Source: Ophiostoma sp. CBS 140.51 (taxonomy: Eukaryota > Ascomycota > Sordariomycetes > Ophiostomatales > Ophiostomataceae). From it: 64,000 nucleotides of DNA. The notes beneath the pieces were generated by a model that was not told where the DNA came from, made no database searches, and worked only from the letters and a program-made list of their open reading frames with translations. The stretch is from assembly GCA_029298735.1 (NCBI GenBank), contig JANSLP010000098.1:35129-99128 (forward strand). The letters are read 5' to 3'. This document shows, one piece after another, positions 10,409-22,171 of the stretch (position 1 is the stretch's first letter; each line of letters opens with the position of its first letter). The position numbers and the translations under genes are program-made.

Positions 10409-12105
10409 TTACACGACCTCGTGGACGTGCTGTGCCGGCTCCTGCTTGGCCTGTCCTTCCGCCAATTTGCTCAAAGTCACAACATCACCAATGGGCATCT
10501 CCCGCGCGATTTGTACCGTGTCAAAGATGCTCTTGGACTGCACAAAGATCTCGTCCAGGTCCTCGAGGGTACGGCCCTTGGTCTCCGGGTAAAACATGAA
10601 AATGACAGCGATGGCGACGGCGTCGATGCAGCCGTACACCAAATAGTACTTCCAGCCCATACTGGCAAACGCAACAGGCGTAATTTCGGCAACCGCAAAC
10701 GAAAAGAGCCAGTTGGTGGCGGTGGCCATGCCTGCAACGGCAGCACGTGTGCGTAGCGGGGCAATCTCGGCAGCGTACATGAATGGCACCATGAAGTAGC
10801 CGATGGGGAAGAAGAAGAGAGCAAAGAAGAAGAAAAAGACGGAGGCACTTCCAACGCTCTTGTTGGTGAGGTTTGAAGAGAGGCCAGCCAAGCAGAACTG
10901 GGAGATGCACATGCCTGTGGCGGCCAGGAGCAGGAGTGGCCGACGGCCAAAGCGGTCGATGAGGAGAACGGACAAACCAGCAGCGACAAACTGCCATGTC
11001 TCGAGACAGCCCGTCACGGCACGTGAGATACTTCCACTGAAACCCAGATCTTGCTCGAAGATGGTGGTTGAGTAGAAAGTGACGACACTGACACCAGACA
11101 TCTGGGCAAACATATTTATGGCGACGGCAAGCAGGGTACGGTGCAGATGGCGGTTGTGGGTCAGGGCAAAAGGAGAAGGCGAATCGTTGGCCTGACGCTC
11201 GGCGACAAGAGTATGGCGCATGACAGCAATCTCATCAGCGACAGTCGCATCGTCCGGCGTCGTCTCGCCACCAATGAGCCGAGCTAGTGTCGTGCGGGCC
11301 TTCAGGAGAGTCGGATCGTTGTCAACTCCATTTTTTGCCTTCTCTTCTGCTTGAGCCACCAGCCAACGCGGTGATTCGGGCATGAAGAAGATGCACGACG
11401 ATATGACGAGTGCAAAGACGCCTTGAAAGGCAATGGGGAACCGGAAGTTGACAGAGCTCGTCTTGACATAGTACAGGCCGAACTCGATCCACAACACAAG
11501 AACCAGGCCGCCAATGGCGAACCAGCCCTGCAGCATGACAAAACGGCCACGCTCAGCAGCACGAGTACACTCGGAGACCCACATTGGAACCGTGGCCGTG
11601 ATGCCGCCAATACCGAAGCCTGTCAATATTAGCGAATGATCGCCATTGCCTTGTGTGATCCAATCTGGGCACCTACCATTAATGAACCGAGCAACGATTA
11701 GTTGTGCCAGTGCAAACGATGATGCCTGCAGCACGATGCCGACCATGGTGATAAGTGTGCCGATGAAAATATTTTTCCGCCGTCCGAAACGGTTGCCAAG
11801 GAAGCCAAGAGTTATGGCACCAAAGGCGCATCCAATTTCAAAGATGCCGACGGCGAGGCCTGTCTGTCAGTGAGAGCTCATAAAAATCGAGTAGAGTTTA
11901 ACTTACCCTGAATCTTCGAGTTGTGCTCTTTCTGGGCACCTGTCGTGTTTACAGTGTCGATTCCTGGGAACGTCTTGACCCACGTGTGGAGTGTCAAGAG
12001 ACCATTGACAAGTGCCTGGTCAAAGCCCTGCATCATAAACACAAGAGCCGCTAGCACACTCATTGTGATGTTGAGCCGGCGGCCACGAAGCCCTGCAACA
12101 GCCAT
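10409..12105 (-). CDS. MFS sugar porter
   Basis: Three exons on the minus strand, 12105-11907, 11859-11677 and 11619-10409, give 530 residues. The introns are 47 bases (GTAAGT, 11906-11860) and 57 bases (GTAGGT, 11676-11620), both phase 1. Splicing restores segments 1-3 including GNRFGRRKN (motif A) and the ARFINGFGIGGITATVP junction. Further sugar-porter marks are SECTRAAERGRF, PESPRW before the central loop, QMSGVSVVTFYS, DRFGRRP between segments 8 and 9 and PETKGRTLEDLDEIF after segment 12. Proton-coupled uptake of a sugar or related polyol/quinate at the plasma membrane is expected. The first segment lacks the usual GYDxG and reads QGFDQALVNGL. A second sugar porter lies directly upstream in the same direction. 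Confidence 0.9.
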
Positions 12106-12770
12106 GGTTGTGGTGGGTAAGGTGTCGAAGAAGTAATGTGTGAGTGAGTTAGATCTCAGAAACTTCTTGTTGGCTCCTTGGCGACGTACTTGGCGATGAA
12201 AGCAACCCTCAATCTACCGGCCCATCTATTCATCACGCCTTAGCAGCAATTCTTCTTTATATTGTTGACATTAACTCTTGAGATGTTCGAGGCGGCAAAC
12301 AATGTCCCGTTCAACACTGACTTCACTAGATGATCGACATCACGGGTGTCTTTTACTGCAGCAGTTGTGCTTCTCCACACTTCAAACCACGTTTCTGTTT
12401 ACGTCTCCAGCACAACCAAAAAGCTCTGCCAATGACCAGTTTCTTATTTCCATTCAACACGAGTCAAATATATGACCATTGTCATATTCTGTCAAGATAC
12501 CCAGCGGACTGTGATCGGCCGCCATGCACGTCGCTAGTTGTTTACCCCGCAAGATGCAGATCGCTTCCACCAAGCATGACTATGACCTGGGCTCCCCACG
12601 GGGTCTTCCATTCCGGGTCGCAGTATCCTCTCAATGGCTCATCGATTAAATCTATTCAAGCGTTTCTTCAACATCCTAATCAATATTGTTTTGGTATATA
12701 TGCTCTTGTCCATCACAACGCAACCGTTACAAAACACCTGCTACTGACAGCTATTTTTATCTCTCCTTGC
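12106..12770. other. Intergenic region between sugar porters
   Basis: A 665-base promoter/terminator region between two minus-strand sugar-porter genes. I found no additional gene. A TATATA stretch lies near 12697 but belongs to the downstream side of the second porter. Confidence 0.35.
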
Positions 12771-14422
12771 CTACGCAGCATCTTCGGGGTTAATGTGGCC
12801 CAGGGCAATGGCCTTGTCCGCACTCACACCGATACGGTTCTCGGCAATGGCGGCCGCGATCTCCTGCCGCTGCAGCTCCTCCAGCTCCTCGGTCGTGGCG
12901 TGCATCAGCACCTTGGGCCCGCTAAAGATCAAGTCGATCTGCTCGAGCGTCTTGCCCTTGGTCTCCGGGTAGAAGAAGTAGACGACGCCAATGGATACGA
13001 CGTTGAACATGCCGTAGATAATGTACGTCTTGCTGCCAATGTTGTTGATGGCGACAGGCGTCGTCATGGCTACCAGAAAGGTAAAGATCCAGCTGGTACT
13101 GGAGCTAATGGCGGCACTCTGGGTACGTGTCATGAGCGGTGCATACTCGGCGGTCAGCAGCCAAGGACCGGGGATCCAACCGACACCGAACCAAAAGTTG
13201 TACCAGAACAAAAAGACCGTGGCGACGATACCGGTCGAGAACGTGCCGACAGAGGCCGTACCAGTCAGAACAAACATGCCAATGGCCATGCCGACGGAAC
13301 CAGTCATGAGAAGAGGACGACGGCCGACGCGATCAATGATCAAGACAGGGATCCAGGTGGCAAAGTAAAAGAAAATGCTCAGAATACCCGACATGAGCGA
13401 TGAGAAGCGCTCACTGAAGCCGATACTGGTGACAAAGATGAAGGTGGCATAGTACGAGACCAGGTTGATGCCGCTGAGCTGCTGCATGACTTGAGCACCG
13501 ACACCGAGACACGTCCGGTAGAACGTGCGCTGGCCACGGTTGGTAAAGACCATACGCAAAGCACTCTTGCCGCCGAGCTGCTCCTGCGCCAGACGCTCCT
13601 GGGCAATGGCTGTGACAATGGCAACACGTTCGCGCTCCGCCACACCAGCGCCATTGGGCTGCGCCTCATCTTCGCTGTAGAGTCTCTGCAGAACTTCCAT
13701 GGCCTCTTCGTTGCGGTCATGGTTGAGCAGCCAGCGGGGCGTCTCGGGGAGGAGTGAGATGAGCGTGATGGTCGACAGAGCAAAGACAATTTGCAGGGCA
13801 ATAGGTAGACGCCACTGCAAACCGCCCTTGGTGAAGCCGAGGCCATAGTCGACCCAGTAGGCTACGGCCACACCACCGACGTTGGTCGACAGCTCCGTCG
13901 TAATGAATCGGCCGCGCGACTTGGCCCGCAACAGCTCACTGTGCCACACGGGGATCGTTGAAGTGATCATACCGTTGCCCATGCCGGTGATAATGCGACC
14001 GACAATCAGTTGAGGAAGACCGAACGCGGAGCACTGGATGGCAGTGCCGACAATAAGAATGCACTCGCCGGTAATGACAGTGCGCTTGCGGCCGATGCGG
14101 TCGGCAAAGAGAGCACAGAGTAGCGAACCGATCCAGCAGCCCAAGCTGTAGACGGCGACGACAAAGCCCTGGAGTGTTGAGTTGCCGTTGCCGGTGGTCG
14201 TGTTGATAGTTGGGAACTGGGCAGTGAATCCAGAGCCAGAGATGACGCCACCCATGACACCCTGTTCTGCGAGTGGTCAGTAATTAAGTTGTAATAAATA
14301 AGCATGCTCGCGATGCTACACATACCATAGCCAAACAGGATGAAGGCGACTGAACATGTCAGGCCAACAAGCCGAATAAGCGGCTTGCCCGTGATACCGG
14401 AGTAGCCAGTAAGGAAGCCCAT
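12771..14422 (-). CDS. MFS sugar porter
   Basis: Two exons, 14422-14326 and 14266-12771, encode 530 residues. The 59-base intron (GTATGT donor, GCAG acceptor) lies in segment 1; splicing gives FGYEQGVMGGVISG, the hallmark of fungal hexose/maltose-type porters. An alternative AACAG acceptor 5 bases downstream would break the frame. Other motifs are ADRIGRKR, GNGMITSTIPVWHSE, the conserved RGRF loop, LPETPRWLL, QQLSGINLVSYY, DRVGRRP and PETKGKTLEQIDLIF. The ATG at 14422 is used because the preceding in-frame start-like codon at 14428 is TTG. It should import sugars by proton symport; the substrate is not deducible. It lies head-to-tail with the porter at 10.4-12.1 kb but is too diverged from it to be a recent duplicate. 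Confidence 0.92.
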
Positions 14423-15366
14423 TGTCAAGGAACGTTGTCGTCAGATCTAAGGTATCAATGTCTGGTCTCGGTGTAAGGTGAAGAATGCGGTATGATGATC
14501 GAGAGAACTGCCGTCGTCTGATGTATTCTTGTATTAAAAGAAAAATAAACTCTCGGTAAGGGACGCGTCGGTAGATATTTTTTCTTTTACTCCACGCTAC
14601 TTGGGAAAAAAAAAACGAAACATCAAACAATTCTTTCATGCATTTTCTCGACATTTCCCCCGACATCTGGTGTCTCCCATCCCACCTGATTTCCTCGTGG
14701 CGGCAGTACAGTTCCGCCGTTGCATGGGGCTGCATCGGGCTATGATCGGCCTTTCGATCGGCAGTGTCAACAAGGTTGTCATAGTCTTGAAGTGTTCAGA
14801 CTCCCAAGCGAGGCAAACCGAAAGGACTCGTCAAATTCATTTCTGAAGCGGGCTTCACGCAAGCGACAGCAAAGAAAATAAAATAAAGAGAGAGAAAAGA
14901 TAGACGGAGAAAGTCCGTCCCCATGGGGCACGCGACGTTTGCCTTTTCGGGAATAAATCATGTTGTCTGGAACTCCACCTTCTGAGCTCAACGACGACAA
15001 AACGACGCCATCATGAACGATGACCGCACAAAATGCTTTGTCTCTGCACGCCGTACCCCACACATAATGCAGGCGTCTCTTTTGGACAAAACCTTAACAG
15101 ATTTCTCTTGCTTGCAGTCTCCGTTCGACGGCAGAGGCGTCGCCTGACTTGCCGTGCCGACACCCGTTTCAAAAGCTTGTTCTTGGCCAGAAAACGGGAA
15201 TAAGTCGGCCGCCTTTGACGTTCCTTCAAGGTCCAAACCATCACGGACAAAGAATCCATTTTCCAAGCCAAGCACGCTCCAGCCAAGATTCATCCAGCCC
15301 TAACCAGACAGCCGTGTCTCATGGGAAGCAGAAATTTCTACACAGTAAAAGATCAAAACAAATTAA
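14423..15366. other. Intergenic region
   Basis: A 944-base region upstream of the second sugar porter and downstream of the cyclase gene. Short poly-A/T tracts occur at about 14575-14620. No gene or structured element is recognised. Confidence 0.35.
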
Positions 15367-16578
15367 TCAAAATATCGCGAGAATATTCGGAGGACTACAT
15401 GGTTAGGGTTAGCATTTTGTTGTCAAAATTTTAGACACGTCTGGGCGACAATGACATGTGCGGATACGCTGTCCCGTAGCGTGGCCTTTTGTCACCGGAG
15501 CCAGACACCCGATGGATCTCATCCCCCTGTACTCACCTTGCAATGCCGCCCGGCACGTTGCACGGTTCGCTCGTCACGAAAAAGCTGTACCGTCCCGTCG
15601 CCGCACAGTGCTCGGCCAGCGCGTCCAGCCGGAACAATTCGCCAATCGGCATGCCCCAGCCGGACAGCAAAATCTCGTGTAGCTTGTAGTCGAGAGCGGT
15701 CTCGGGCCACACCTCGAAGGTCGGGTGGTCGCCGGCAACGGCCGAAAAATTCTCCCACAGCCAGCGCAGCATCGCCTCAGACTGCTCGACGCCGCACCAG
15801 CCGGGGTTCGAGCGCGCACGGTAGGCGTCCATGGTTGCCTTATCGCCGTTCTTTATTGCCAGCGTGAACCCCGACCGGACAACCAAAATATCGCCAAACT
15901 TGATCTCCGTGCCCTGGTCTTTGGCCACTTCGAGCAGCTCGTCGAGCGTAATAATGTCTGGATTCAGCGGGTCGAACGGCTTCAAGAGAGCTGCGCCGTC
16001 CTTTGCGGCCTGCCGTTGTCGCCAGCCGTGATAGTCGAGCAGAACGCCACGGCCCACGATGCCGTGCTCGGCAAATGCTTGAATGCCGTTCTGCGTCGTC
16101 GCCTCGCCGTCCAGGCCCGGGTTGTGGATGTCGTCCATCGTCACGCCGTTGTAGAACTTGGCCTCCTTTTGGTACCCAAAGTGCCGCAATCCGTCCCACT
16201 GACTGCCGCCCTGGGAGTTGAATGTCCAGATCTCGTCGTTGCAGCACAGCGGCGCTTCTTCGCGCAAAATCTCTTGGTGGAAACGTTGCCTATTGAAGAA
16301 GGTCATCTTGCCGGAAGGCTCCAGAGGCAGGTCGAGGCAGAATCTGATGGTCAGCATGCGTTCTCACAATAACCAATATAGCCGGGTATCTCTTACCTCT
16401 TTCCTGTCCGAATCTCGGACTGACCGGCGGCGGCGACAGTGGCGTCCGTCAGCCGATTCAGGGTGCCCAGCTCATCGTCCCGTCCATACAAACCCCATGC
16501 CGAGTATGGAGGGTCTTGTTTTCCGAGAGGAAGGTCTTCAAATCTTGGAATGCCTCTGTGTGTACTTCGGTTCGTCAT
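15367..16578 (-). CDS. Cyclase-family (kynurenine formamidase-like) enzyme
   Basis: Three exons on the minus strand, 16578-16397, 16343-15537 and a 28-base terminal exon 15394-15367, encode 338 residues. The last exon supplies SPPNILAIF, completing the NVPGG-A-SPPN end expected in fungal members of the metal-dependent cyclase family (PF04199). Introns are 53 bases (GTAAGA) and 142 bases (GTGAGT; branch in CTAACCCTAACC; TGTAG acceptor). The core motif reads GGSQWDGLRHFGY, the fungal variant of the bacterial HxGTHxDxPxHF metal site, so two canonical ligands are replaced while Asp and His remain. Members hydrolyse formamides, imides or cyclic amides. The start MTNRSTHRGIPRFEDLP with the downstream substrate-cap residues fits the family. 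The actual reaction is unknown. Confidence 0.85.
15401..15412 (+). repeat. Two-unit telomere-like TTAGGG motif
   Basis: GGTTAGGGTTAG on the + strand equals two copies of the fungal telomere unit. On the minus strand it is CTAACCCTAACC and lies 6-17 bases before the last acceptor of the cyclase gene, where it supplies two branch-point-like CTAAC sequences. Confidence 0.6.
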
Positions 16579-17046
16579 TTTGGCCTGTTGATTACCTCTC
16601 TATTATGCAGCTACTAAAGAGGTGGTGTAGAATTAGACAGGTCGATTTAATGTAAAAAGACAATACTCAACCCCGCTAAGGCGGGAAAACAATAATTTGC
16701 GGAGTAGTAACCGCCAAAACGAATATTATCAAACATGATCCTATGCACATTTTGCTAAAGTAGTTTTTTAATGACATTGTCTAAATATATTAAAAACGAA
16801 AAGAATAACTGAAATCCCCTGGTACTGGGCATAAGAATTTTTTTTTTAAAAAAAAAAATAATACAAAAAGAAAGAAGAAGAATAATAATATAAAATAAAA
16901 TAAACGACATATAAATGTACGAATCCGGTAGCCGAGCTGTTACCGACTATAGCGTGGAGGAAAAAAAGAAATAAGAAAAAAAAAGGCTGAACAAATGAGG
17001 ACCAATATCTCTACGACCCCAAACTTCGCTGGATATGGACTTCTAC
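16579..17046. other. AT-rich intergenic block with T10A11 palindrome
   Basis: About 350 bases (16640-16990) are markedly AT-rich, with many A runs. A perfect T/A palindrome lies at 16838-16858 and a small CCCGC-TAAG-GCGGG hairpin at 16672-16685. It separates the cyclase gene from the end of the subtilisin gene and may act as terminator/spacer. No gene is seen. Confidence 0.5.
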
Positions 17047-20000
17047 TCACTGGAATTTTTTCGGCACCGGTCTTGAGAGTGAGGGTGTAATTGAGGGATT
17101 CATCTTGAATTCCTTTCGTAGCACATCCTCCACGGAAGGAGTTGTGATCTTCCCCGTTTGCTGGCTGTGGCCTGGTGCATTGTCGCCACCTGCTGTTGCC
17201 TCGCTGATACCGCCGAATTTGTCAATGTCAACGTAGCCAGACCCTCTACCGGCCTGCATCCGGAAAAATTGAGACTTGACGACACCCAGTCGGTAGTCAT
17301 CCTCAGATTTGCTCATTGTTCTGCCGTTGTCCAGTTTCTCCTCACGCATCGATCCGTTTTTGTAGGTCTTGGTAGGATCGGCCAGCCGGTCACATGTGAG
17401 AATGAGAGAGCAGAGTCCGGCCGCCAGTGCTGTAGCGACTGAGCTCCCTGATATATGCTCGTCTGATTTCACAAAGGGCACGATACCTGCAGGCACTCGG
17501 TCACCTATTAGCTTGTAATGGTGGTCTTCGTCATCAGGCTCGCGCAACAGCTTGCCATAGCGATCGCATGCTGCCAGCACGATAACAGAGTCGCAGGTCT
17601 CGTATGTGCGATATGACGCCGGGTAGGCCTTGCGGGTGCGTGCGCCTTCGTCGTGGGTACTGCAAGTCATGATGATTCCTCTGCTGCTTGCCTGCTCAAC
17701 CTTTGCACGGACGTCGTCATTATTGGTACCGAGAACGAAGCTCATCGAAATGATATCGACGTCGCACTGTATGGCCCACTCAATTGCCTTGGCGACACTG
17801 TCTGGCTTGATCCCGACAGCATCCTCGGCGATGCGGGCTACATAAAGTTCACATAGCGGGTCGATGGCACAGATGAGGTTGGCCATCTGTGTTCCGTGTG
17901 GGTCTGAGGGAAACTGCCACGGGCAAAATTTTGATGCGCTGTCGACAAAAGAGCGGCCTGCCTTGATGCGTGACCATAGACCTTGCTCGACCGGATCTAG
18001 TGGCCCGTTTGCTCTCATCCCCTCTGGACTGTCGTGGGGTCCAGTTGAGCTGCCATTGCCCCAAACACCGCCGTTTGTGACATCGTCAGATGCCTCATGA
18101 CCTTGCATCTTATTAATGCGATTTGACCCGGACTCGGGCGACATGGGCGATATGCTCAAGACGCCATTGTCAAGAATGGCTACTCGTGTCGGCCGGGGAT
18201 GCAATTCGGGCCTCTTCGCTGTGGCGCGTTTGTTGGCATAAGCAACCAGCTTGACCAACCAGGCGGCCAAACCCGTTGATAGACGCTCGGCACTGTAATA
18301 ACCAGGATTTGAGTAATTATTCTCTCACCCCCCTTAGTTCAGGTTTGCTTTAATATACTCACATTTTGGAAAGGTCCGCAGGAGACGGCGCCGGATACCA
18401 TGCCTTTTCCGATGGATCAAATACTGTCAAAGAGGCCGACTGTGACAGCAGCTCTTTCTGAAGCCAACGGACCTCGTCGATCAATTGCTTGGTGTCGTTG
18501 GACGTGCATGTTTCCTATTTTTTTTTTCTCAATCAGTCTGCAGTGCTATTAAATACATATGTGAATGCTTAATGGTGACTCTGGCTGGCCTTACTCGTAT
18601 AACGTATATTTGGAGTCGTTCGATCTAAAGAATTGACTGGGTCAGACAAATTGACCGTGCAGCAGACAGTTTTGAGACAAAATGTGGTACTCACACCCAG
18701 TGCCAGAATCCCATCGGTGGGATTAAACCAGTGGTAGATTGCAGACCGTTTTCCGCTTGCGTAGAGATAAATCTCCTTCAGATGATGGCCCGAGCTGGCG
18801 ACGTTACTCATGGTCCGCTTCAGATTGGACATTGGCGCGCCGTCAGATTTATAAGAAAGGGACGCGTTTGATACTTTGGGCAAGTTCTGTTGCCTCTTGG
18901 GATCGTACAACGTGGACCTCAGCTTCTTCACCATGTCGAGATTGTTCGGTCGAAATGAGGCATCTGATCCATTTGCTTCCATTGTACCGAACGCTCCATT
19001 CCCCTGAAAGATGGACAGGGCCAGGTCGAGCACGCGCCAGTCGAGGATCTCGACCTGAAATCTACGAACGTAGCGGGCCATTTGGAGCTCGTTGTGTGGG
19101 TTCACCAGTCGGTCGGGAACAACAAGGCGAATGATTTTTGTGACCCCCTTTGATGCGAGCCAGTCAAGGATGCGGAACACCTCGTCGTGATTTGACAAAA
19201 GGTGTGTGCTTTCTTTGTACGTCTCGCGATGTTCAGAAGCCATATCCAAAGGAGGAAACTCCACGTACTTGAGCGTGCGCTCGTAGCGAAGCATGCGCTG
19301 TTGTTCCATCTTGTCCTGATGTATTATTGAGCCAATAAATTCAGAGATAGGAAATGCGCTGGTATTGAATCGGGACAAGTCAAACGAGAGATCATCAACT
19401 GAACACCGCATTATCAGTAATTAGGAAGGCCATGAATTAAATGAGGGCACAAGGGGGTGCAACATACAAGGCTCTGAGCAAGTGCGGAAAAAGATCGAAG
19501 ACGATACAGACAGCCTGGTTAGCAATTCATGCCAAAAAAAAGCGATGCAAAGGATATATAGATAGAACATACCGCTAGAGCGATGAAGAATGTCAGTCAG
19601 AAGCTCCATATCCAACAAATGGATCATCTTTGTGACTATAATGTCACGGATTCTAGTACGGCCTGTACTTTCTATCTCATTTGGGGTAAAAACCATGTCG
19701 TTCCCGTTCCATGTCTGGTTGTTGTACCACAGAGGAAACATCTTTTCGTGGCTGCCGGTATCCGGAACTTTGCAAGGTGTAGTTAAGCATGATGGATAGG
19801 CATCGACAAATCGTTCCACAAACTTGTCTTTCTGGTGTAGGACGGCCAAATGAAGCAAACTTTCCGTCACCTTTTTCGATGGCACGTTGGCACCCTTCAG
19901 ATCCCACACTTCAAGAAGATCATTTTCGAGGATCTCTTCTACGATCTTCTTAGGGAACTTCTCCTCCGTGTCGGCCCGTCGCACGAAACTTTTGACTACG

Positions 20001-21322
20001 TTGAGTCTGCATCCATCCACACTGCGTACTGAGCGACCTCTCGTCCACTCCGCAAGAGGATCCTTGAGCCTTTGTAGCGATTTACTGAGATACTCTGCAA
20101 AAACGTGATCTGGTAGCTGTAATCCGGCTTCCAGATAGGCCTCGACCGCAACGTCCAATCCCTCCTCGACGGCGTTCCTGAAGGCTTCGTCGTTGGGTGG
20201 TGTGTACCGGTTGGTGAAGTGCAAAAGCACTTGTAGTGTCTCATACGGGTTCCGTGGGCCACGAACACCATACCAGAATGCTGTTTGGCCGGATCCGGCT
20301 GCTGGATCTGCCTGAACAACCACATCTAAGATAGACGGATTCGGGGCCTCGGGTCGAACAGGAAATGAGCGAGCGGATGTATCCAGCACTGGTGATTCCT
20401 CGGATGCTTGAGCTTGCTTGTCATAATGTGTCTTGATGTGCTTGAACATGGCCGTAAGTAAGACGTGGTTGCCATTGGCGGCCGCAATATGGAATGGCGT
20501 ACAACGTGTAAAGCCTTCGTGCTTTTCAGTCTGACATTGACGTTGGAAATCCGTGGAATTTCGATTGGAATGCCCAGCATTGTATGGCGTCTGTCCCTGG
20601 GATGAGCTCTCTTTGTTCTTAAACTGGGCAAAAGCCAGTTCAGGAAACTCGTCCACAAGCCAAGAAGCAATTTTGCTGGCCGCCGCCATGTCTTGGAAGG
20701 AACCCTTGACGCTAGCTTCCAAAGCCTGGACCAAAAGCGACCAACGAACGCAGTCGTCTATGTAAACAGGATCCTCGCCAATGGGAGTCTGGTTGGTATC
20801 ACCACTGCCACCATCGTTGCGAATGGCTTTGGAATCGCCGTTATCGACATGTCTTCGAAGAAAGTAAACAATTTCCTCAAATGTGGTCTCTTTCTTTTGA
20901 ATTTTCTGAAAATAAGCTTTCATAGGACTGAGTAGATTGTCTGCGATTTCATCGGCATTTGTCCTCTGTTCAACGCGGCGATATATACTGGCGAAATAGC
21001 GGAAAGTGCTGGAAAACATTGGCGCAACCAGCTTAGTTTCCTGCCCGTGGGCTTGAACAGCCCCGTCGTTTGTTCGCACTCGAACGAGTGGACCGATGTA
21101 AGGAGACGCAGGATCGAAGCCGTTTTTTCCCGCCTCATTGTTTTGAGATGTGTTTGCGAATGAGATGTCCATTGTATGAGGAAATGGTGCCTCTTTATTT
21201 AACGCGTGTCGCGCAGTATTGAGTCTGTTGACCGTGGTTTGCGGTGTGTCAACTTCAGCGATTGCATGACTGGTCCCAAGTTCGGGCTCTCGCTCAAAGG
21301 AGTCTGTCCTCTGACTGTGCAT
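17047..21322 (-). CDS. Ankyrin-containing cytosolic subtilisin-like protease (S8)
   Basis: Five exons on the minus strand (21322-19573, 19398-18695, 18624-18595, 18514-18363, 18292-17047) give 1,293 residues; all four junctions keep frame. Residues 1-270 are unassigned. Ankyrin-like units lie at about 272-300, 345-405 and 487-520. Residues 584-885 match the spacer typical of fungal intracellular subtilisins (ILDWRVLDLAL, LKEIYLYASGKRSAIYHW). The S8 domain has a full triad: Asp920 (AILDNGV), His1011 (DPHGTQMA) and Ser1163 (GSSVATALAAG). The oxyanion-hole Asn is replaced by Asp1093 (HDEG). There is no signal peptide or propeptide, so it acts inside the cell. Such proteases accompany fungal NLR/gasdermin-type death systems. 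A further 3' exon is possible because CAGTGAGT overlaps the stop. Intron 1 (174 bases) stays open for 50 codons. Confidence 0.8.
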
Positions 21323-22171
21323 ACTGTATCGTGATGATATCGTGCTCGTGACTGATTGTATTGTATTGACTGAGGCACGATAGCTACCAAGGTCTGCATC
21401 ACAATTTTGAACACGGGAGTACGGAGAACGTCATATGGCCATTGTCAATCCGGTGCCGTAGACTCTCCCAGCTACTTTTGCATTACCGTAAATACAACCT
21501 CCTGCCTCTCTTCGTCTGTTCGAGACGGACAGGCAATGCAAGACGTAAGCGCCGGCCCCCAAATGTGACTCCTCGTTGAGTTTGCATTCTGTGATAATTG
21601 ACCAACGAAAACCAGAGTTCAGTTGTGGCTGTGGCAATTTCACCATGCTCATAGTTTGTATGGGGTACAATCTTTACTACGTGTCCTGGTTGATATTTAT
21701 TGTATGAGAGAATGTAGCTGGTACAGAAGGAGGTTTACTTGGTCCCACTTCATGCTTGACACGGCTAGGCTTTCCGATCCCGAAGAGTGCGCTATTCCAC
21801 GTATGGTATGGCGCACGGGCTGTCCCACACTCTTTCTTTGACCTCGTGTGTGATGAGCCAGAGATACCATTCACCCGCCCAAGCCGCAATTGATGTAGAT
21901 TTTTGTGTGCGGCTGGCCACGAACGGATACGATTCCTTACTATCTGTTCACAAGATTTGCACACGGTCTGATTGACAGGCTGAAAACATAAGAGTGACTG
22001 TTGGTTACATTGCAGGATACAAAACAGGACCCCTCATTTTCATTGCAACCGTTGGTCAAAATCCTGAGAATCTTGGCTCTCTGATGTTTTGTAACATGTA
22101 GGCCAGCACGACTATTTTGATGACTGAATCTTGTAAGCCTCAGCCACTGAAATGCAAATGTATTTGGTACT
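21323..22171. other. Intergenic region in the protease/STAND block
   Basis: An 849-base region holding the promoter of the subtilisin gene and the 3' flank of the unknown beta-rich gene. Short frames on both strands lack recognisable features. Confidence 0.35.

Noticed and set aside
12330..13403. 357-codon + strand frame across the end of a sugar porter
   Set aside because: Most of it is the antisense of a clear MFS gene with conserved motifs; the unique part has no protein-like features.
19421..19572. Possible small exon inside the first intron of the subtilisin gene (after a CTAACCAG acceptor)
   Set aside because: The following donor leaves the wrong phase for the next exon; a single 174-base intron rebuilds VDDLSFDLSRF exactly.
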